Source: Treponema maltophilum ATCC 51939 (GTDB taxonomy: Bacteria; Spirochaetota; Spirochaetia; Treponematales; Treponemataceae). Taken from it: a stretch of DNA of 64,000 bases. The notes beneath the pieces were generated by a model. The model did no database searches, was not told the origin of the DNA, and worked only from the letters and a program-made list of their open reading frames with translations. The DNA is taken from the NCBI RefSeq assembly GCF_000413055.1, contig NZ_KE332518.1, forward strand, positions 1,737,583 through 1,801,582. Direction: 5' to 3'. Below, one piece after another: positions 44,703 through 53,988 of this stretch (its first letter is position 1; each line of letters opens with the position of its first letter). A program made the position numbers and the translations under genes.

Positions 44703-47700
44703 TTACTCCAAAGAATATTGTTTAAGACCGGTTTCGCCGTATAAAACCGGAGGAATCGCGGCGTAAATTGCCGGCTCAAAAGAGCGCTGCGGGTACGTAA
44801 TATATTTAATGTTTTGCGCGGCCAAATTGCTGCCTTCAAGCCGAACCATCGTTTTTTGATTGCGCGTGAGCGCGTCCCATGCGCGCACGGATTCGGCGAA
44901 TTGCGCGATGGCTTGCGCTTGCAGCGAACTGCTGCCGGTTTGAGCGGCAAGACGCGAAAGCGTTACACCCAAATTATTCGAAGCCTTTAAATACAAATCG
45001 ACGAGCGCGTACTGATCTTCTCTCACTTGCGGGAACAAAATGTCGAAGCGTTCCCGGTCGGAATCCAAAATGCGGATGAGCCGCTCGTAATAGCCGCGGG
45101 CAGCCGCCTGATCGCCGCGTATCGAAAGAACGTTCCCCAAAGCCAAGAGCAAATTGCGGTTCGAAGCATCTTCCGAAGCGGTCTTTATAAAAGAGCCGAG
45201 CGCTTCGGCATACTTTCCGTCGGTGTATTGCACAAAGCCGATACGGTAGCGCACCGAAGGCGTGTCGTATCCGTTTTCGACTGCGGACTTGTAATTGCGG
45301 AACGCCGTCTGAATGTCGCCCGAAATAAAATAGTCGATGTCGGCCATGTCGGCATACAGTTTACCGACGTTTTTATCGCTTGTAAGACCCGTATATTCTC
45401 TTCGCTGTTCGAACAAACTGATGCCTTCGGCGTATTGCTTTTCGGCGAGCAAATATTCCTGTTCGGCAATGTAGCGTTCGCCGAGCAGGCGGTAGGTGTC
45501 GATGTGTTTTAAAGTGCGCTCACGGCTTTGTTTTTTAGCGGCGTCGAACATCGCAAGCGCGTTGATTAAAGCCGTTTTTGCCTGCTCGGTATCGCCCGTG
45601 CGCACAAAGTAGCGGCCCAAATTGTAATGACCTTCGGGAATAGTCGGGTCGGCCTTTATGCCCCGTTCAAGAATTCTTTTTACGTTATCGATGTAGCCGC
45701 GAAGGTATTCGTCCGCAGGCGGAAGATAGCCGTATTGTTTTTCCAAAAGATAGCCGCCCAAATCGATTAAATCCTGCGCTTTCAATGCGGTTTTCTTTGT
45801 CGATGTAAAATACGTTTTAAGCGGCAAAACCTCGCGCAAATTGTCGGTACGGATAAAATAGCGGAGCATGCGCGATAAATACATATCGTTCGATCCGTAC
45901 AGGCTCATAAGCGTCGAATACTGCAAGCGCGCCTGCTCGAATCGTTCGGCTTTTTCAACATCGCTTCCGTCCGTACCCGCCCAATCAAGATAAATATCGC
46001 CTAAATACAGCATTGCGTCTTTATCGTTTATATGATAATCCAATATAAAACGCCGGACAATCACGGCTGCGCGCTCGTAATCGGCCAAATCGTCGGCTTC
46101 CATATGCGCGTATTCAAGCGCGCCTTCTTTATCGAATTTAAAGCGCTTAACCAACTGCTCATACATAACCGCGGCCCGCTCATATTGGCGCTTTTCGCGG
46201 TACGCGCGCGCATACTTGAAAAACCATTTCTTTTTTACTTTATAGGTAAGCGCTTTGTTGAAATTCGTTTCCGATTGGGCGTACAGTTCCTGCGCGATAA
46301 GATTGTAACCCGCCCGATACAGCGATTCGGCTTTTAAGGGGCGGTACATAAACGTATAGAAAAAATACCCGAATATGTAAAGAAAACCGCCCAAAACGAG
46401 CGCGGCTATCGCAATGGGGATAATCCGGTTTTTCAGCTGATATTCCAGCGACGTTTTATAGAGTGCGTATTGCTCGGCCGTTCTCCGTTCGAAGTTCAAA
46501 GGAACGCTGATTGAAATATCGAGCATTTTTTCCAAATGCGAAGCAAGCTGACGCGCGGAAACCTTCTTTATAACTTTGAACAAAACTTCCATTACGGCCG
46601 CATCGGTAAACTCGTTCTTTGCAATAAGCTGCTCGACGGCGATGCGCACGTTCAGCGGATATGTATGCAGATTTTCGCGGAACCGTTTATATTCCTGTTC
46701 GCTCAAATACGTGCGGTCGAAATCCTCTTCGGTTTGCGAGCCCTTTTTCTTTGCGGCGCCGAAAATCTGAGTGGAAGAAGTAGGTGCGGCCGTATCCGAA
46801 AAACCGGGGATCTCAAAGCTGTCCAAATCGGTATCGTCGGCTCCGAAACCGGGACCGCTTTCTTCGGGCGCATCCGAATCGGAAACGGCCGGCAAATCGT
46901 CCGCTTCCCGACCGTCGAAATCGATATCTTCGTCCAAGTCGAAATCTTTTGCGGCCGATGCAAAATCGGTGCCCGACAAATCGCTTTCATGAGAAAGGTC
47001 TTCGTTTAATTCATCAGGCAAATCGGCGTTTAAGTTAAAGCCCTCGTTCAGTTCGGCGGGCAAGTCGGCATTTAAATTGAAGCCTTCATCGGAAGCGGAA
47101 GAATCGTTTGCCGGTTCGGCCTCGTCGGACGATTTATCCTGCGGCGTAAGATCGGCGGGTTTTGCAGACTCGGCGGGCGATTCCGTTTGCGCCGTCAAGT
47201 CGGCAGGCGCAAAGTCCGTATCTTGCGGTTTTGAAGCGGGCGCGGAAGACGAAAGAAAGGACGAATCCATATCGAGGTCGTCCAGATTGTCGAGATCGCC
47301 AAGATCGTCAAGGTCGAAGCCGCTTGACAACGCGGTGTCCGCCGCCGGAAGTACCTCTTCGCCGCCGGCATCGGCGGCAACGGCCGAAGATGCCGGTTCA
47401 CCGGATTTTTGCCGTGAAGAAGGAGCGGGACTCGGAGCGGTTCCGGCCAAAAAGGCCGCGATATCGGGATCCAGATCTTCCATGGAAGGGATGGGCGGCT
47501 GTTCCGGCAGCGTAGCGCTTTCTTCCCGAATTTCGCCGGCATCCGATTCGGTCTTGTCTCGGGCGGCATCGGATGCACCTTCGTCCCCCGAAGCATTTTC
47601 GCCGGCTTCTTCTTCGCGCTGCGGAAGGCCGAATTCAAAGTCGAGAGAATCGTCGCCTTCGGGAAGATTTTCGGGCACGGCAAATTCGGGCATGGTTGTG

Positions 47701-47783
47701 CCGTTTTTGCGCCGTATCTCCGGCTCATCGCCTATAGGGAGTATGTCGTTATCGAATTGCTTCAGCTGATTTATTCCGGGCAT
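44703..47783 (-). CDS. Large TPR protein, probable periplasmic flagellar collar protein (FlcA-like)
   Basis: A 1026-residue protein. Residues 1-350 are acidic, low-complexity and probably disordered, with an exact-spaced tandem repeat (EGFNLNADLP at about 233 and 247). A single membrane helix lies at about 453-478. The rest is TPR helices (for example EGHYNLGRYFVRTGDTEQAK and SVRYRIGFVQYTDGKYAEAL). This order (long N-terminal region, one helix, TPR array) fits the spirochaete collar protein FlcA (BB0326), needed for collar and stator assembly in Borrelia. That homology is an inference from layout. No strong ribosome binding site precedes the ATG. Confidence 0.7.
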   Translation of the reverse strand: MPGINQLKQFDNDILPIGDEPEIRRKNGTTMPEFAVPENLPEGDDSLDFEFGLPQREEEAGENASGDEGASDAARDKTESDAGEIREESATLPEQPPIPSMEDLDPDIAAFLAGTAPSPAPSSRQKSGEPASSAVAADAGGEEVLPAADTALSSGFDLDDLGDLDNLDDLDMDSSFLSSSAPASKPQDTDFAPADLTAQTESPAESAKPADLTPQDKSSDEAEPANDSSASDEGFNLNADLPAELNEGFNLNADLPDELNEDLSHESDLSGTDFASAAKDFDLDEDIDFDGREADDLPAVSDSDAPEESGPGFGADDTDLDSFEIPGFSDTAAPTSSTQIFGAAKKKGSQTEEDFDRTYLSEQEYKRFRENLHTYPLNVRIAVEQLIAKNEFTDAAVMEVLFKVIKKVSARQLASHLEKMLDISISVPLNFERRTAEQYALYKTSLEYQLKNRIIPIAIAALVLGGFLYIFGYFFYTFMYRPLKAESLYRAGYNLIAQELYAQSETNFNKALTYKVKKKWFFKYARAYREKRQYERAAVMYEQLVKRFKFDKEGALEYAHMEADDLADYERAAVIVRRFILDYHINDKDAMLYLGDIYLDWAGTDGSDVEKAERFEQARLQYSTLMSLYGSNDMYLSRMLRYFIRTDNLREVLPLKTYFTSTKKTALKAQDLIDLGGYLLEKQYGYLPPADEYLRGYIDNVKRILERGIKADPTIPEGHYNLGRYFVRTGDTEQAKTALINALAMFDAAKKQSRERTLKHIDTYRLLGERYIAEQEYLLAEKQYAEGISLFEQRREYTGLTSDKNVGKLYADMADIDYFISGDIQTAFRNYKSAVENGYDTPSVRYRIGFVQYTDGKYAEALGSFIKTASEDASNRNLLLALGNVLSIRGDQAAARGYYERLIRILDSDRERFDILFPQVREDQYALVDLYLKASNNLGVTLSRLAAQTGSSSLQAQAIAQFAESVRAWDALTRNQKTMVRLEGSNLAAQNIKYITYPQRSFEPAIYAAIPPVLYGETGLKQYSLE

Positions 47784-47811
47784 CTTTGTGTAATTTTACT
47801 CCACAACGCGT

Positions 47812-47867
47812 GATAATAACAAGGGGCGGATCCGACAACTCGACCGTTTTCCGCCTTTGATATTATC
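47812..47867. repeat. Long imperfect inverted repeat between the TPR and porin-like genes
   Basis: GATAATA..AAGGGGCGGA near 47812-47830 pairs with TCCGCCTTTGATATTATC ending at 47867, about 17 of 19 positions. It lies upstream of both divergent genes. It may be an operator or a terminator; no decisive T-run is seen. The remainder of the gap holds only the porin promoter. Confidence 0.5.
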
Positions 47868-47949
47868 GGCGTTTTTGTGTACGCTCTTTATTGCGCAATA
47901 CAATCATACCGTCCCCTGCATGACCAATCCCTGCATGCCGCGATAAATC

Positions 47950-47978
47950 TTGACAAATTATAGATATGGATATACGAT
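47950..47978 (+). promoter_or_regulatory. Promoter of the outer-membrane protein gene
   Basis: TTGACA (47950-47955), 17 bases, TACGAT (47973-47978). The leader is about 35 bases with a strong AAAGGAG site, fitting an abundant product. Confidence 0.75.
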
Positions 47979-48019
47979 TTACGGAGTTGTTAGTTTCATT
48001 TTAACAAAGGAGATGTGTA

Positions 48020-49585
48020 ATGAAATTGTCAAAAAAACTTTTGGTTACCGCGGCGCTGTTAACCGCAGCGGTTGTATCTTTTGCGCAGGCAACCGGTTAT
48101 ACGGGACCCGCATCATCGCTGCTGAGCGACAAAACGGCCGGCTTGTTCGAAAACGAATTCGATAAGCAATTTACGGTAAATCCGGATTTCGGAACCTACG
48201 GTCAGCAGTTTTTGTACGGCGGTTTAGGCAACCCGCGGAAAGAAAGGCTTAACGCTGTTCCCGCTATACGTAACGTTATGTTCGGCTACTACCGCCCGTC
48301 GGAAGAACGCCCCTGGTCCGTGTTCGGCGACTGGGGAGCGGAAGGAACTTTTGCTCGTGCAGGAAGCACCAAACAAACGGTAGGCGGTGCAACGATTACA
48401 ACCACGCCCTTAGGCTTGTTCTTTTTTCAAAAATATACAACAAATCTGCAGTTTTTAACCAAGGTGGGCGGAGCCAATAATATCGTAGTCGGCGGTCAGT
48501 TTTTCCTGTACAGCGATTTCAGTAATTTAACTCCCGACCATTTTATGAAAACACAAACAAAAGGCGGTGCCACCCCCGGTGTTACCGAACTGTGGAATTT
48601 TAACCCCAACCCCGCCAACATTGTAAATCCGGCGCTTGTTCTTCCCGAAAGCGAACATAATTTTGAAATTGGCGTGCCGGTCGCGTTCAAAACGGGTGAG
48701 ATAGAACACGGCGCACGTGTTTTTTTAAACAGCCATATAACCGAAAGAAACGGGTCGTATAAAACCACTGTCGTTTCCAAACAAGAAAGAAAAATTACCG
48801 ATATGGGAGCATATACCAAGCTGGGCGCATCGTACCTCGTAAGCCTTCCCGTGCAGGACAGCAGCGAAGACCGCTGGCTTTTAGGCGGCGACTTTAATTT
48901 CGGTATCGCGGGACAAAGCTATGAACAAAAAGTTACGGGTATTGCGGGGCTTGATAATGTAAAATCAACCTATAAACTGGCAACGGGCGGCGGTATTGCG
49001 GTGGAAGGCGGACGTTTGTTTAACTTTCACCCTGCCGAAAGCATTGTTTTTAAAATCCGGCCGGAGGTACGGCTCGGATACAACGGCGCTCTCAACACAG
49101 AATTCGATGCAAACGGTAATATAAAAGATCCCGAGGCATGGCTTCAAAAAAGAGTTGGGGGTCCCTCTCCCGAAGATAACGCTGTTCCCAAACAATGGAA
49201 GAGCGCACACCAATTACTGTCGAGTGTTTCGGTGCCTATGGGCATTACGATAAAGCCCGATAAGTGGATATGCGGTTTTGTACTCGGCGTAACGCCTGCA
49301 GCACTGTTCAGAACGAATATTCAATACGCCGAACAAGCCTCTAAAACGGGTGCAAGAACAATAGAGGTACGCGAGCCTGTTTTCTCGGAAACCCATGTTG
49401 TCGGACTCACCTTTGAATTTGCAGGCGGCGTCCGGCTCGATGTAGAGTTAAACGGTCAATTAACGGACATCAGGAACTTCACCGCGCAAGTGTTTATTCC
49501 GCTGGGAGTCCCTAAAGGAAAGGGCGCCCCCGCTAAAGCACCGGCAGCTGCCGGCGCAAAATCAGGCGCCGCAAAGAAAAACTAA
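48020..49585 (+). CDS. Probable outer-membrane beta-barrel protein
   Basis: A 521-residue protein with a signal peptide ending near VVSFAQA. The mature sequence is glycine/aromatic-rich with alternating hydrophobic stretches such as LLGGDFNFGIAGQSYEQKV and VVGLTFEFAGGVRLDVELNGQL, as in treponemal beta-barrel proteins. The C-terminal 25 residues are an alanine/lysine/proline tail after the last strand. A strong promoter and ribosome binding site suggest high expression. The family is not identified with certainty; a porin or adhesin role is inference. Confidence 0.7.
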   Translation: MKLSKKLLVTAALLTAAVVSFAQATGYTGPASSLLSDKTAGLFENEFDKQFTVNPDFGTYGQQFLYGGLGNPRKERLNAVPAIRNVMFGYYRPSEERPWSVFGDWGAEGTFARAGSTKQTVGGATITTTPLGLFFFQKYTTNLQFLTKVGGANNIVVGGQFFLYSDFSNLTPDHFMKTQTKGGATPGVTELWNFNPNPANIVNPALVLPESEHNFEIGVPVAFKTGEIEHGARVFLNSHITERNGSYKTTVVSKQERKITDMGAYTKLGASYLVSLPVQDSSEDRWLLGGDFNFGIAGQSYEQKVTGIAGLDNVKSTYKLATGGGIAVEGGRLFNFHPAESIVFKIRPEVRLGYNGALNTEFDANGNIKDPEAWLQKRVGGPSPEDNAVPKQWKSAHQLLSSVSVPMGITIKPDKWICGFVLGVTPAALFRTNIQYAEQASKTGARTIEVREPVFSETHVVGLTFEFAGGVRLDVELNGQLTDIRNFTAQVFIPLGVPKGKGAPAKAPAAAGAKSGAAKKN

Positions 49586-49624
49586 ACACAAAGCGGCGCA
49601 GCACAACTGCGCTTAATTAAAAAA

Positions 49625-49660
49625 ACGAGCCCGGAGCACGCCGCTTCGGGCTTGTTTTTT
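49625..49660. terminator. Bidirectional intrinsic terminator
   Basis: ACGAGCCCGGAGC (49625-49637) pairs with GCTTCGGGCTTGT (49643-49655) with a five-base loop; T-runs follow on both strands. It serves the porin-like gene and the convergent aldo/keto reductase gene. Confidence 0.88.
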
Positions 49661-50480
49661 ATCCGGCTTCCGATAAACGTTTTTTTTCTTCGTCGAGGTC
49701 TTTTAAAAACTGTTCATCTATAACGGGCGGATTTTTTTCGAAGTACACAATGCGCTGCAGTTCTTCTTTTGTTTTGATTCTCCATAAAGGAACGGCGTTT
49801 TCGCTGCGGCGGAAAAAGCCGAAAGCGAGCGGAACGTTTTTTATAAGGCCGCGCGCAAGCGGTTTTTCGGCAATAAAGCCGATGTCGTGTTCGGCGCAAA
49901 AATCGGCACACAAAACTTCCTGTTCGCCCGCCAAAAAATTATACGGGAATTGCACGGCTTCGTATAAACCGCCTGCAACGGCTTCTTTTATGCGCGCACA
50001 GTTGTCCGACACAAAACCGGTGTGAAGAATCGTACCGTTTTCGTGCAGTTTTTTTAAACTTTCGCACAAGCCGCTTCCGGCCGAAGGAACAAAGCCCGGA
50101 TCGCGTATGCGGCACAAGTCGAAATAATCGATGCGCCAAAAATCAAGGGCGCGCCGGACGTCGTTTTCCAGTTCCGGCCCCGTTGCCGCCTCACTTATAA
50201 ACGCAAGTTTAACGCTTTTTCGGATTTCATTAAGCAAAGCGCTCAGTTTTGAAAAAGCTTCAGGCGGTTCGGCGGCATTGGACTGTCCCGTGCCGGCCGC
50301 AAAGCCGTGCATCGCGCTCACCGAAAAAAAATTGATGCCGTTTTCGTAGGCAACATGCATAAAGTCCGCAAAATCTTCGGGCGAAGATTCTCCGCTTTGC
50401 ACGGCGGAAAACAGCGCGTCCGTGTCCAGCGCGGAGCGGCTTACCATAAGATCCGTTTTTCCCAAACGAATGAATTCCAT
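49659..50480 (-). CDS. Aldo/keto reductase-like protein lacking the catalytic tetrad
   Basis: A 273-residue protein with an AKR barrel layout (MEFIRLGKTDLMVSRSAL; DVRRALDFWRIDYFDL; AVQFPYNFLAGEQEVL). The catalytic positions differ: GINFFSVSAMHG replaces GINFFDTA..YG (aspartate to serine, tyrosine to histidine), the TK of the lysine strand is replaced by FISEA, and the LyllH histidine reads CRIRD. So all four tetrad residues are probably lost. It follows glyS by 10 bases. It may be a pseudoenzyme or act on another chemistry. Confidence 0.78.
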   Translation of the reverse strand: MEFIRLGKTDLMVSRSALDTDALFSAVQSGESSPEDFADFMHVAYENGINFFSVSAMHGFAAGTGQSNAAEPPEAFSKLSALLNEIRKSVKLAFISEAATGPELENDVRRALDFWRIDYFDLCRIRDPGFVPSAGSGLCESLKKLHENGTILHTGFVSDNCARIKEAVAGGLYEAVQFPYNFLAGEQEVLCADFCAEHDIGFIAEKPLARGLIKNVPLAFGFFRRSENAVPLWRIKTKEELQRIVYFEKNPPVIDEQFLKDLDEEKKRLSEAG

Positions 50481-50490
50481 AACGAACCGG

Positions 50491-51843
50491 TCAGCGCCCT
50501 TTGCGCGAATAGTTTTTTATTTCCGTACGCAGGCGATCGGCCAAAGCGGCGCGGGGCACGCGCACTTGTTCCATCGAATCGCGGAAACGCAGCGTTACGC
50601 TGTTGTCTTCTTTGGTGTCGTAATCGACCGTAACGCAAAAGGGCGTTCCGGCTTCATCCTGACGGCGATAGCGTTTGCCGATGGCGCCGGCTTGATCGTA
50701 GTCGGTAACGAAATCTTCTTTTAATTCGTCGCGAATTTCCTGAGCGATTTCGGCCAAACCGTCTTTTTTCATAAGCGGCAAAACGGCAACGGTAATCGGC
50801 GCAATTTTCGGATGAAAGTGCAGGACGGTTCTCCAATCGTCGTCGTTACCCTTGTCGGCAACTTTTTCTTCTTCGTACGAATCGCACAAAAACATCAACA
50901 CGTTGCGCGTAAGGCCGGCCGACGTTTCGATAATATAGGGAATGTAACGTTCGTTGCCGTTATCCTGATCGATGTACTGCATATCCTTGCCCGAAAATTC
51001 GGTATGGCGCTTTAAGTCGAAATCGGTTCGGTTATGAACGCCTTCCAATTCCTGAAAGCCCATCGGAAACTCGTATTCAATGTCATACGCGTCTTTTGCG
51101 TAGTGGGCGAGTTTTTCGTGATGGTACCAGCGCAGTTTTTCCGTGCGCACGCCGTATTTTTTATAAAATTCCCACCGTTGATTCCGCCAATATTCAAAGA
51201 ATTTATCGTCGTCGCCGGGCTTTACGAAAAACTGCATTTCCATCTGCTCGAATTCGCAGGTGCGGAAGATAAAGTTTTTGGTTACGATTTCGTTGCGGAA
51301 TGCTTTGCCGACTTGGGCGATGCCGAACGGAATTTTCATGCGATTCGACTGAATGATATTTTTATAGTTGACGTAAATACCTTGGGCGGTTTCGGGGCGC
51401 AGGTATACGATGCTCGCCGTATCTTCGGCAGGCCCGATGTGCGTTTTAAACATCAGGTTGAATTCGCGCGGTTCGGTTAATTCGCCGCCGCAAGCCGGGC
51501 ATTTTTTTTCGGCGAGCGCTTTTTGATCCATAGTGTCGGCGCGGTAGCGCATTTTGCATTTTTTGCAGTCGACCAGCGGATCGGAAAAGTTCGCCACGTG
51601 GCCGGACGCTTCCCACACGCGCGGGTGCATAAGAATCGCCGCGTCGAGCCCGACGATATTGTCGTGCAGCTGGGTCATTTCTTTCCACCACGCATTTTGT
51701 ATATTTTTTTTCAGCTCGACACCCAAGGGCCCGTAATCCCATGCGCCGGCTTGTCCGCCGTAAATCTCGGACGACTGAAACACAAAGCCGCGCCGTTTGC
51801 ACAAACTGACTATCTTTTCCATCGAAATCGCATGATCTTCCAT
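50491..51843 (-). CDS. glyS: Glycine-tRNA ligase, single-chain alpha2 type
   Basis: A 450-residue class II enzyme of the eukaryote/archaeal-like homodimeric kind. SSEIYGGQAGAWDYGPLG forms the N-terminal core; a zinc-ribbon-like pair (CKKCKMRYR and CPACGGEL) lies near 100-130; FRNEI and EMQFFV mark motif 2; an anticodon-binding domain ends the protein. The ATG at 51843 has an AGGAG site; the 51918 reading is unsupported. It charges tRNA-Gly. Confidence 0.93.
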   Translation of the reverse strand: MEDHAISMEKIVSLCKRRGFVFQSSEIYGGQAGAWDYGPLGVELKKNIQNAWWKEMTQLHDNIVGLDAAILMHPRVWEASGHVANFSDPLVDCKKCKMRYRADTMDQKALAEKKCPACGGELTEPREFNLMFKTHIGPAEDTASIVYLRPETAQGIYVNYKNIIQSNRMKIPFGIAQVGKAFRNEIVTKNFIFRTCEFEQMEMQFFVKPGDDDKFFEYWRNQRWEFYKKYGVRTEKLRWYHHEKLAHYAKDAYDIEYEFPMGFQELEGVHNRTDFDLKRHTEFSGKDMQYIDQDNGNERYIPYIIETSAGLTRNVLMFLCDSYEEEKVADKGNDDDWRTVLHFHPKIAPITVAVLPLMKKDGLAEIAQEIRDELKEDFVTDYDQAGAIGKRYRRQDEAGTPFCVTVDYDTKEDNSVTLRFRDSMEQVRVPRAALADRLRTEIKNYSRKGR

Positions 51844-51870
51844 AAAAACTCCTGTAAAGGTTTGAAATCG

Positions 51871-51879
51871 AGTATACCA
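51871..51879 (-). promoter_or_regulatory. Extended -10 glyS promoter
   Basis: Minus strand TGG-TATACT (51879-51871), with only a weak -35. The leader of about 20 bases includes AGGAG. It is divergent from the nitrogenase-like operon promoter. Confidence 0.55.
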
Positions 51880-51911
51880 CAGACAACGCGTGCATGTACA
51901 GTATGGCATTG

Positions 51912-51940
51912 TTGACACAGACCGTTCAATGCGTTATATT
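51912..51940 (+). promoter_or_regulatory. Promoter of the nitrogenase-like/ABC operon
   Basis: Perfect TTGACA (51912-51917), 17 bases, TATATT (51935-51940). The leader of about 37 bases is too short for a riboswitch. A GTTATAT element occurs twice, at the -10 and again near 51952, and may be an operator. Confidence 0.82.
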
Positions 51941-51983
51941 GTTGCGAAAAAGTTATATACAACTAATTTTCAGGAGCATGAAT

Positions 51984-52742
51984 GTGCGGAAGATCGCAGT
52001 ATACGGAAAAGGCGGCATCGGAAAATCAACTACGGTTTCAAATCTGTCGGCTGCGTTAAGCAAAAAAGGGTATAAGATTATGCAAATCGGCTGCGACCCC
52101 AAAGCCGATTCGACACGCAACCTCATGGGCGGGAAAAAGATTCCCACCGTGCTGGATCTGTTAAAAGAGCGTAAAAACATTACGCTTGACGACATCGTGT
52201 TTAAAGGTTTTAACGGCGTGCTGTGCGTGGAATCCGGCGGCCCCACGCCGGGCATCGGCTGTGCGGGTCGCGGTATTATTACGGCCTTCGATACGCTCGA
52301 AGAGTTGGGCGCGTACGAAACGTACAAGCCCGATATCGTTTTGTACGACGTTTTGGGCGACGTCGTATGCGGCGGTTTTGCGATGCCCATACGCGAAGGT
52401 TATGCGCGCGACGTGCTTATCGTAACCTCGGGCGAAATGATGTCGCTGTATGCGGCGGACAATATTTTGCGCGCAATACAGAATTTTTCGAGCAGGGGAT
52501 ACGCACGATGCGCGGGTCTTATTTTAAACAAGCGCAATATAGAAAATGAAGACGATATCGTGCAGCGCGCGGCAAAAGAAATGAACACGGTTATTTTAAA
52601 AACAATGCCGCGAAGTCCTACGGTTCAGGATGCCGAAAAACTGGGAAAAACCGTTGCCGAAGCCTTTCCCGATTCGGTTATGGGAAAAGAATACGACGAT
52701 TTAAGCGCCGTTGTTTTGAAGGTTACCGAAGATGTGCTGTAA
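51984..52742 (+). CDS. Nitrogenase iron protein-like ATPase (NifH-like)
   Basis: A 252-residue reductase of the NifH/BchL/CfbC superfamily. The P-loop GKGGIGKST is at 8-16, DPKADST at 38-44. The [4Fe-4S] ligands Cys93 (GCAGRG) and Cys129 ([11 protein letters not shown]) are both kept, as is Arg96. The GTG start at 51984 is set by AGGAG seven bases upstream and by the classical N-terminus [11 protein letters not shown]. It should deliver electrons, with ATP hydrolysis, to the two-component partner encoded next. It is not true NifH: no nif assembly genes are present and the partners lack nitrogenase cofactor ligands. Confidence 0.92.
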   Translation: MRKIAVYGKGGIGKSTTVSNLSAALSKKGYKIMQIGCDPKADSTRNLMGGKKIPTVLDLLKERKNITLDDIVFKGFNGVLCVESGGPTPGIGCAGRGIITAFDTLEELGAYETYKPDIVLYDVLGDVVCGGFAMPIREGYARDVLIVTSGEMMSLYAADNILRAIQNFSSRGYARCAGLILNKRNIENEDDIVQRAAKEMNTVILKTMPRSPTVQDAEKLGKTVAEAFPDSVMGKEYDDLSAVVLKVTEDVL

Positions 52743-53988
52743 TCATTTTGAAAATACGCTGCACTATACTTCGCCCGCAACGGGCGGCTGGGGTTTGGTC
52801 AGAATCTGTATGCAGCTTCCCGAATCGCATCAGCTTTTTGTGTGCCCCGCCGCTTGCGGACGCCACGGCGCTTTGGGGGCCTACCAGCAGCATGTAAAAG
52901 AGCGGTTGTCGTATTTGTACGTAGACCAAAGCGACATCGTCAACGGCTATGACGATTTGATTGTGCAGGCGTGCGGCGAATTGCTCGGCGCTTTGGACAC
53001 AAAGCCTAAAGTTCTTATGATTGTCGTAAGCTGCATAGACGACCTTTTGGGCACAAACCATCAGGCGATTGTCGATGAATTGGAAATCGCGCACCCCGAC
53101 GTCCGTTTCGTTTTTGCGCACATGAACCCCATTTCGCTCGACGGCAAACGTCCGCCGATAATAACCGCGCTCGATGCAATGTACAGCTTGCTCGAATACA
53201 ATCCGCACAAACTCAATACCGTCAATTTGGTCGGCTGTTTTGCGGACCTCGAAAAAACCTGCGAACTGTACGCGTTTTTTAAAAGCATCGGAATCGAGCG
53301 CGTCATTCACATAAGCGAAACAAAAGATTTTAACGATTACAAGAAAATGGAACAAAGTAAGCTGAACCTTTTGATTTCGCCTGCGGGAAAGCTCGCGTGC
53401 GAAAATATGAAAAAAAAGGCTCAAATTCCGTATCTGCAGGAATTCGTTACGTACGACATGGACGAAATCGAAAATCAATATAAAAGAATTGCGGCTTTTT
53501 TCGGCATTACCGAAATTCCGTTTGACTTTGCCCCGTACAAAGAAAAAGCCCTGCAAGCGGTAAAACGCGCAAAAGAAAAAATCGGTTCGATGCCCGTTAT
53601 CGTTGACGATTCGTGTACGAAAACGCCGTTTGCATTAAGCAAGGTTTTACTGAACTTCGGATTCAACGTTGTGCGGATTTTTGCCGAACAGTGCATCGCT
53701 TTGGATAAGCAGGCTTACGCCGACGTAACTTCGGCCCACCCGGAGATCGAAATCCTGCAGCCCCAGCATCCGGACATTTTAAAGTTCGATAAACGTATGC
53801 CGGACAGTTTGGCGCTCGGATTCCAATCGGGCTATATTTCCGCTTCGGAATACGTTGTGAATTGGGTAAACGACGACGGGCTTTTCGGCTACGACGGAGT
53901 TCGCCGGCTTATGGATATGATGGTAAGCGCCCTCGACGAAAAAGCCGATTTGGAACGCATGATAAAGGAGTACGGACTGGTCATATGA
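52732..53988 (+). CDS. Nitrogenase component 1-like protein (NifD-like)
   Basis: A 418-residue protein of the nitrogenase/oxidoreductase component 1 fold. Cysteines at 26, 38, 42 and 101 ([13 protein letters not shown], equivalent to the StCpxxLIGdD cysteine) could hold an inter-subunit iron-sulfur cluster. The C-terminal region [17 protein letters not shown] aligns with the NifD segment that carries the cofactor histidine, but that histidine is absent, so FeMo-co is not expected. It overlaps the NifH-like gene by 11 bases. The substrate is unknown. Confidence 0.88.
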   Translation: MCCNHFENTLHYTSPATGGWGLVRICMQLPESHQLFVCPAACGRHGALGAYQQHVKERLSYLYVDQSDIVNGYDDLIVQACGELLGALDTKPKVLMIVVSCIDDLLGTNHQAIVDELEIAHPDVRFVFAHMNPISLDGKRPPIITALDAMYSLLEYNPHKLNTVNLVGCFADLEKTCELYAFFKSIGIERVIHISETKDFNDYKKMEQSKLNLLISPAGKLACENMKKKAQIPYLQEFVTYDMDEIENQYKRIAAFFGITEIPFDFAPYKEKALQAVKRAKEKIGSMPVIVDDSCTKTPFALSKVLLNFGFNVVRIFAEQCIALDKQAYADVTSAHPEIEILQPQHPDILKFDKRMPDSLALGFQSGYISASEYVVNWVNDDGLFGYDGVRRLMDMMVSALDEKADLERMIKEYGLVI

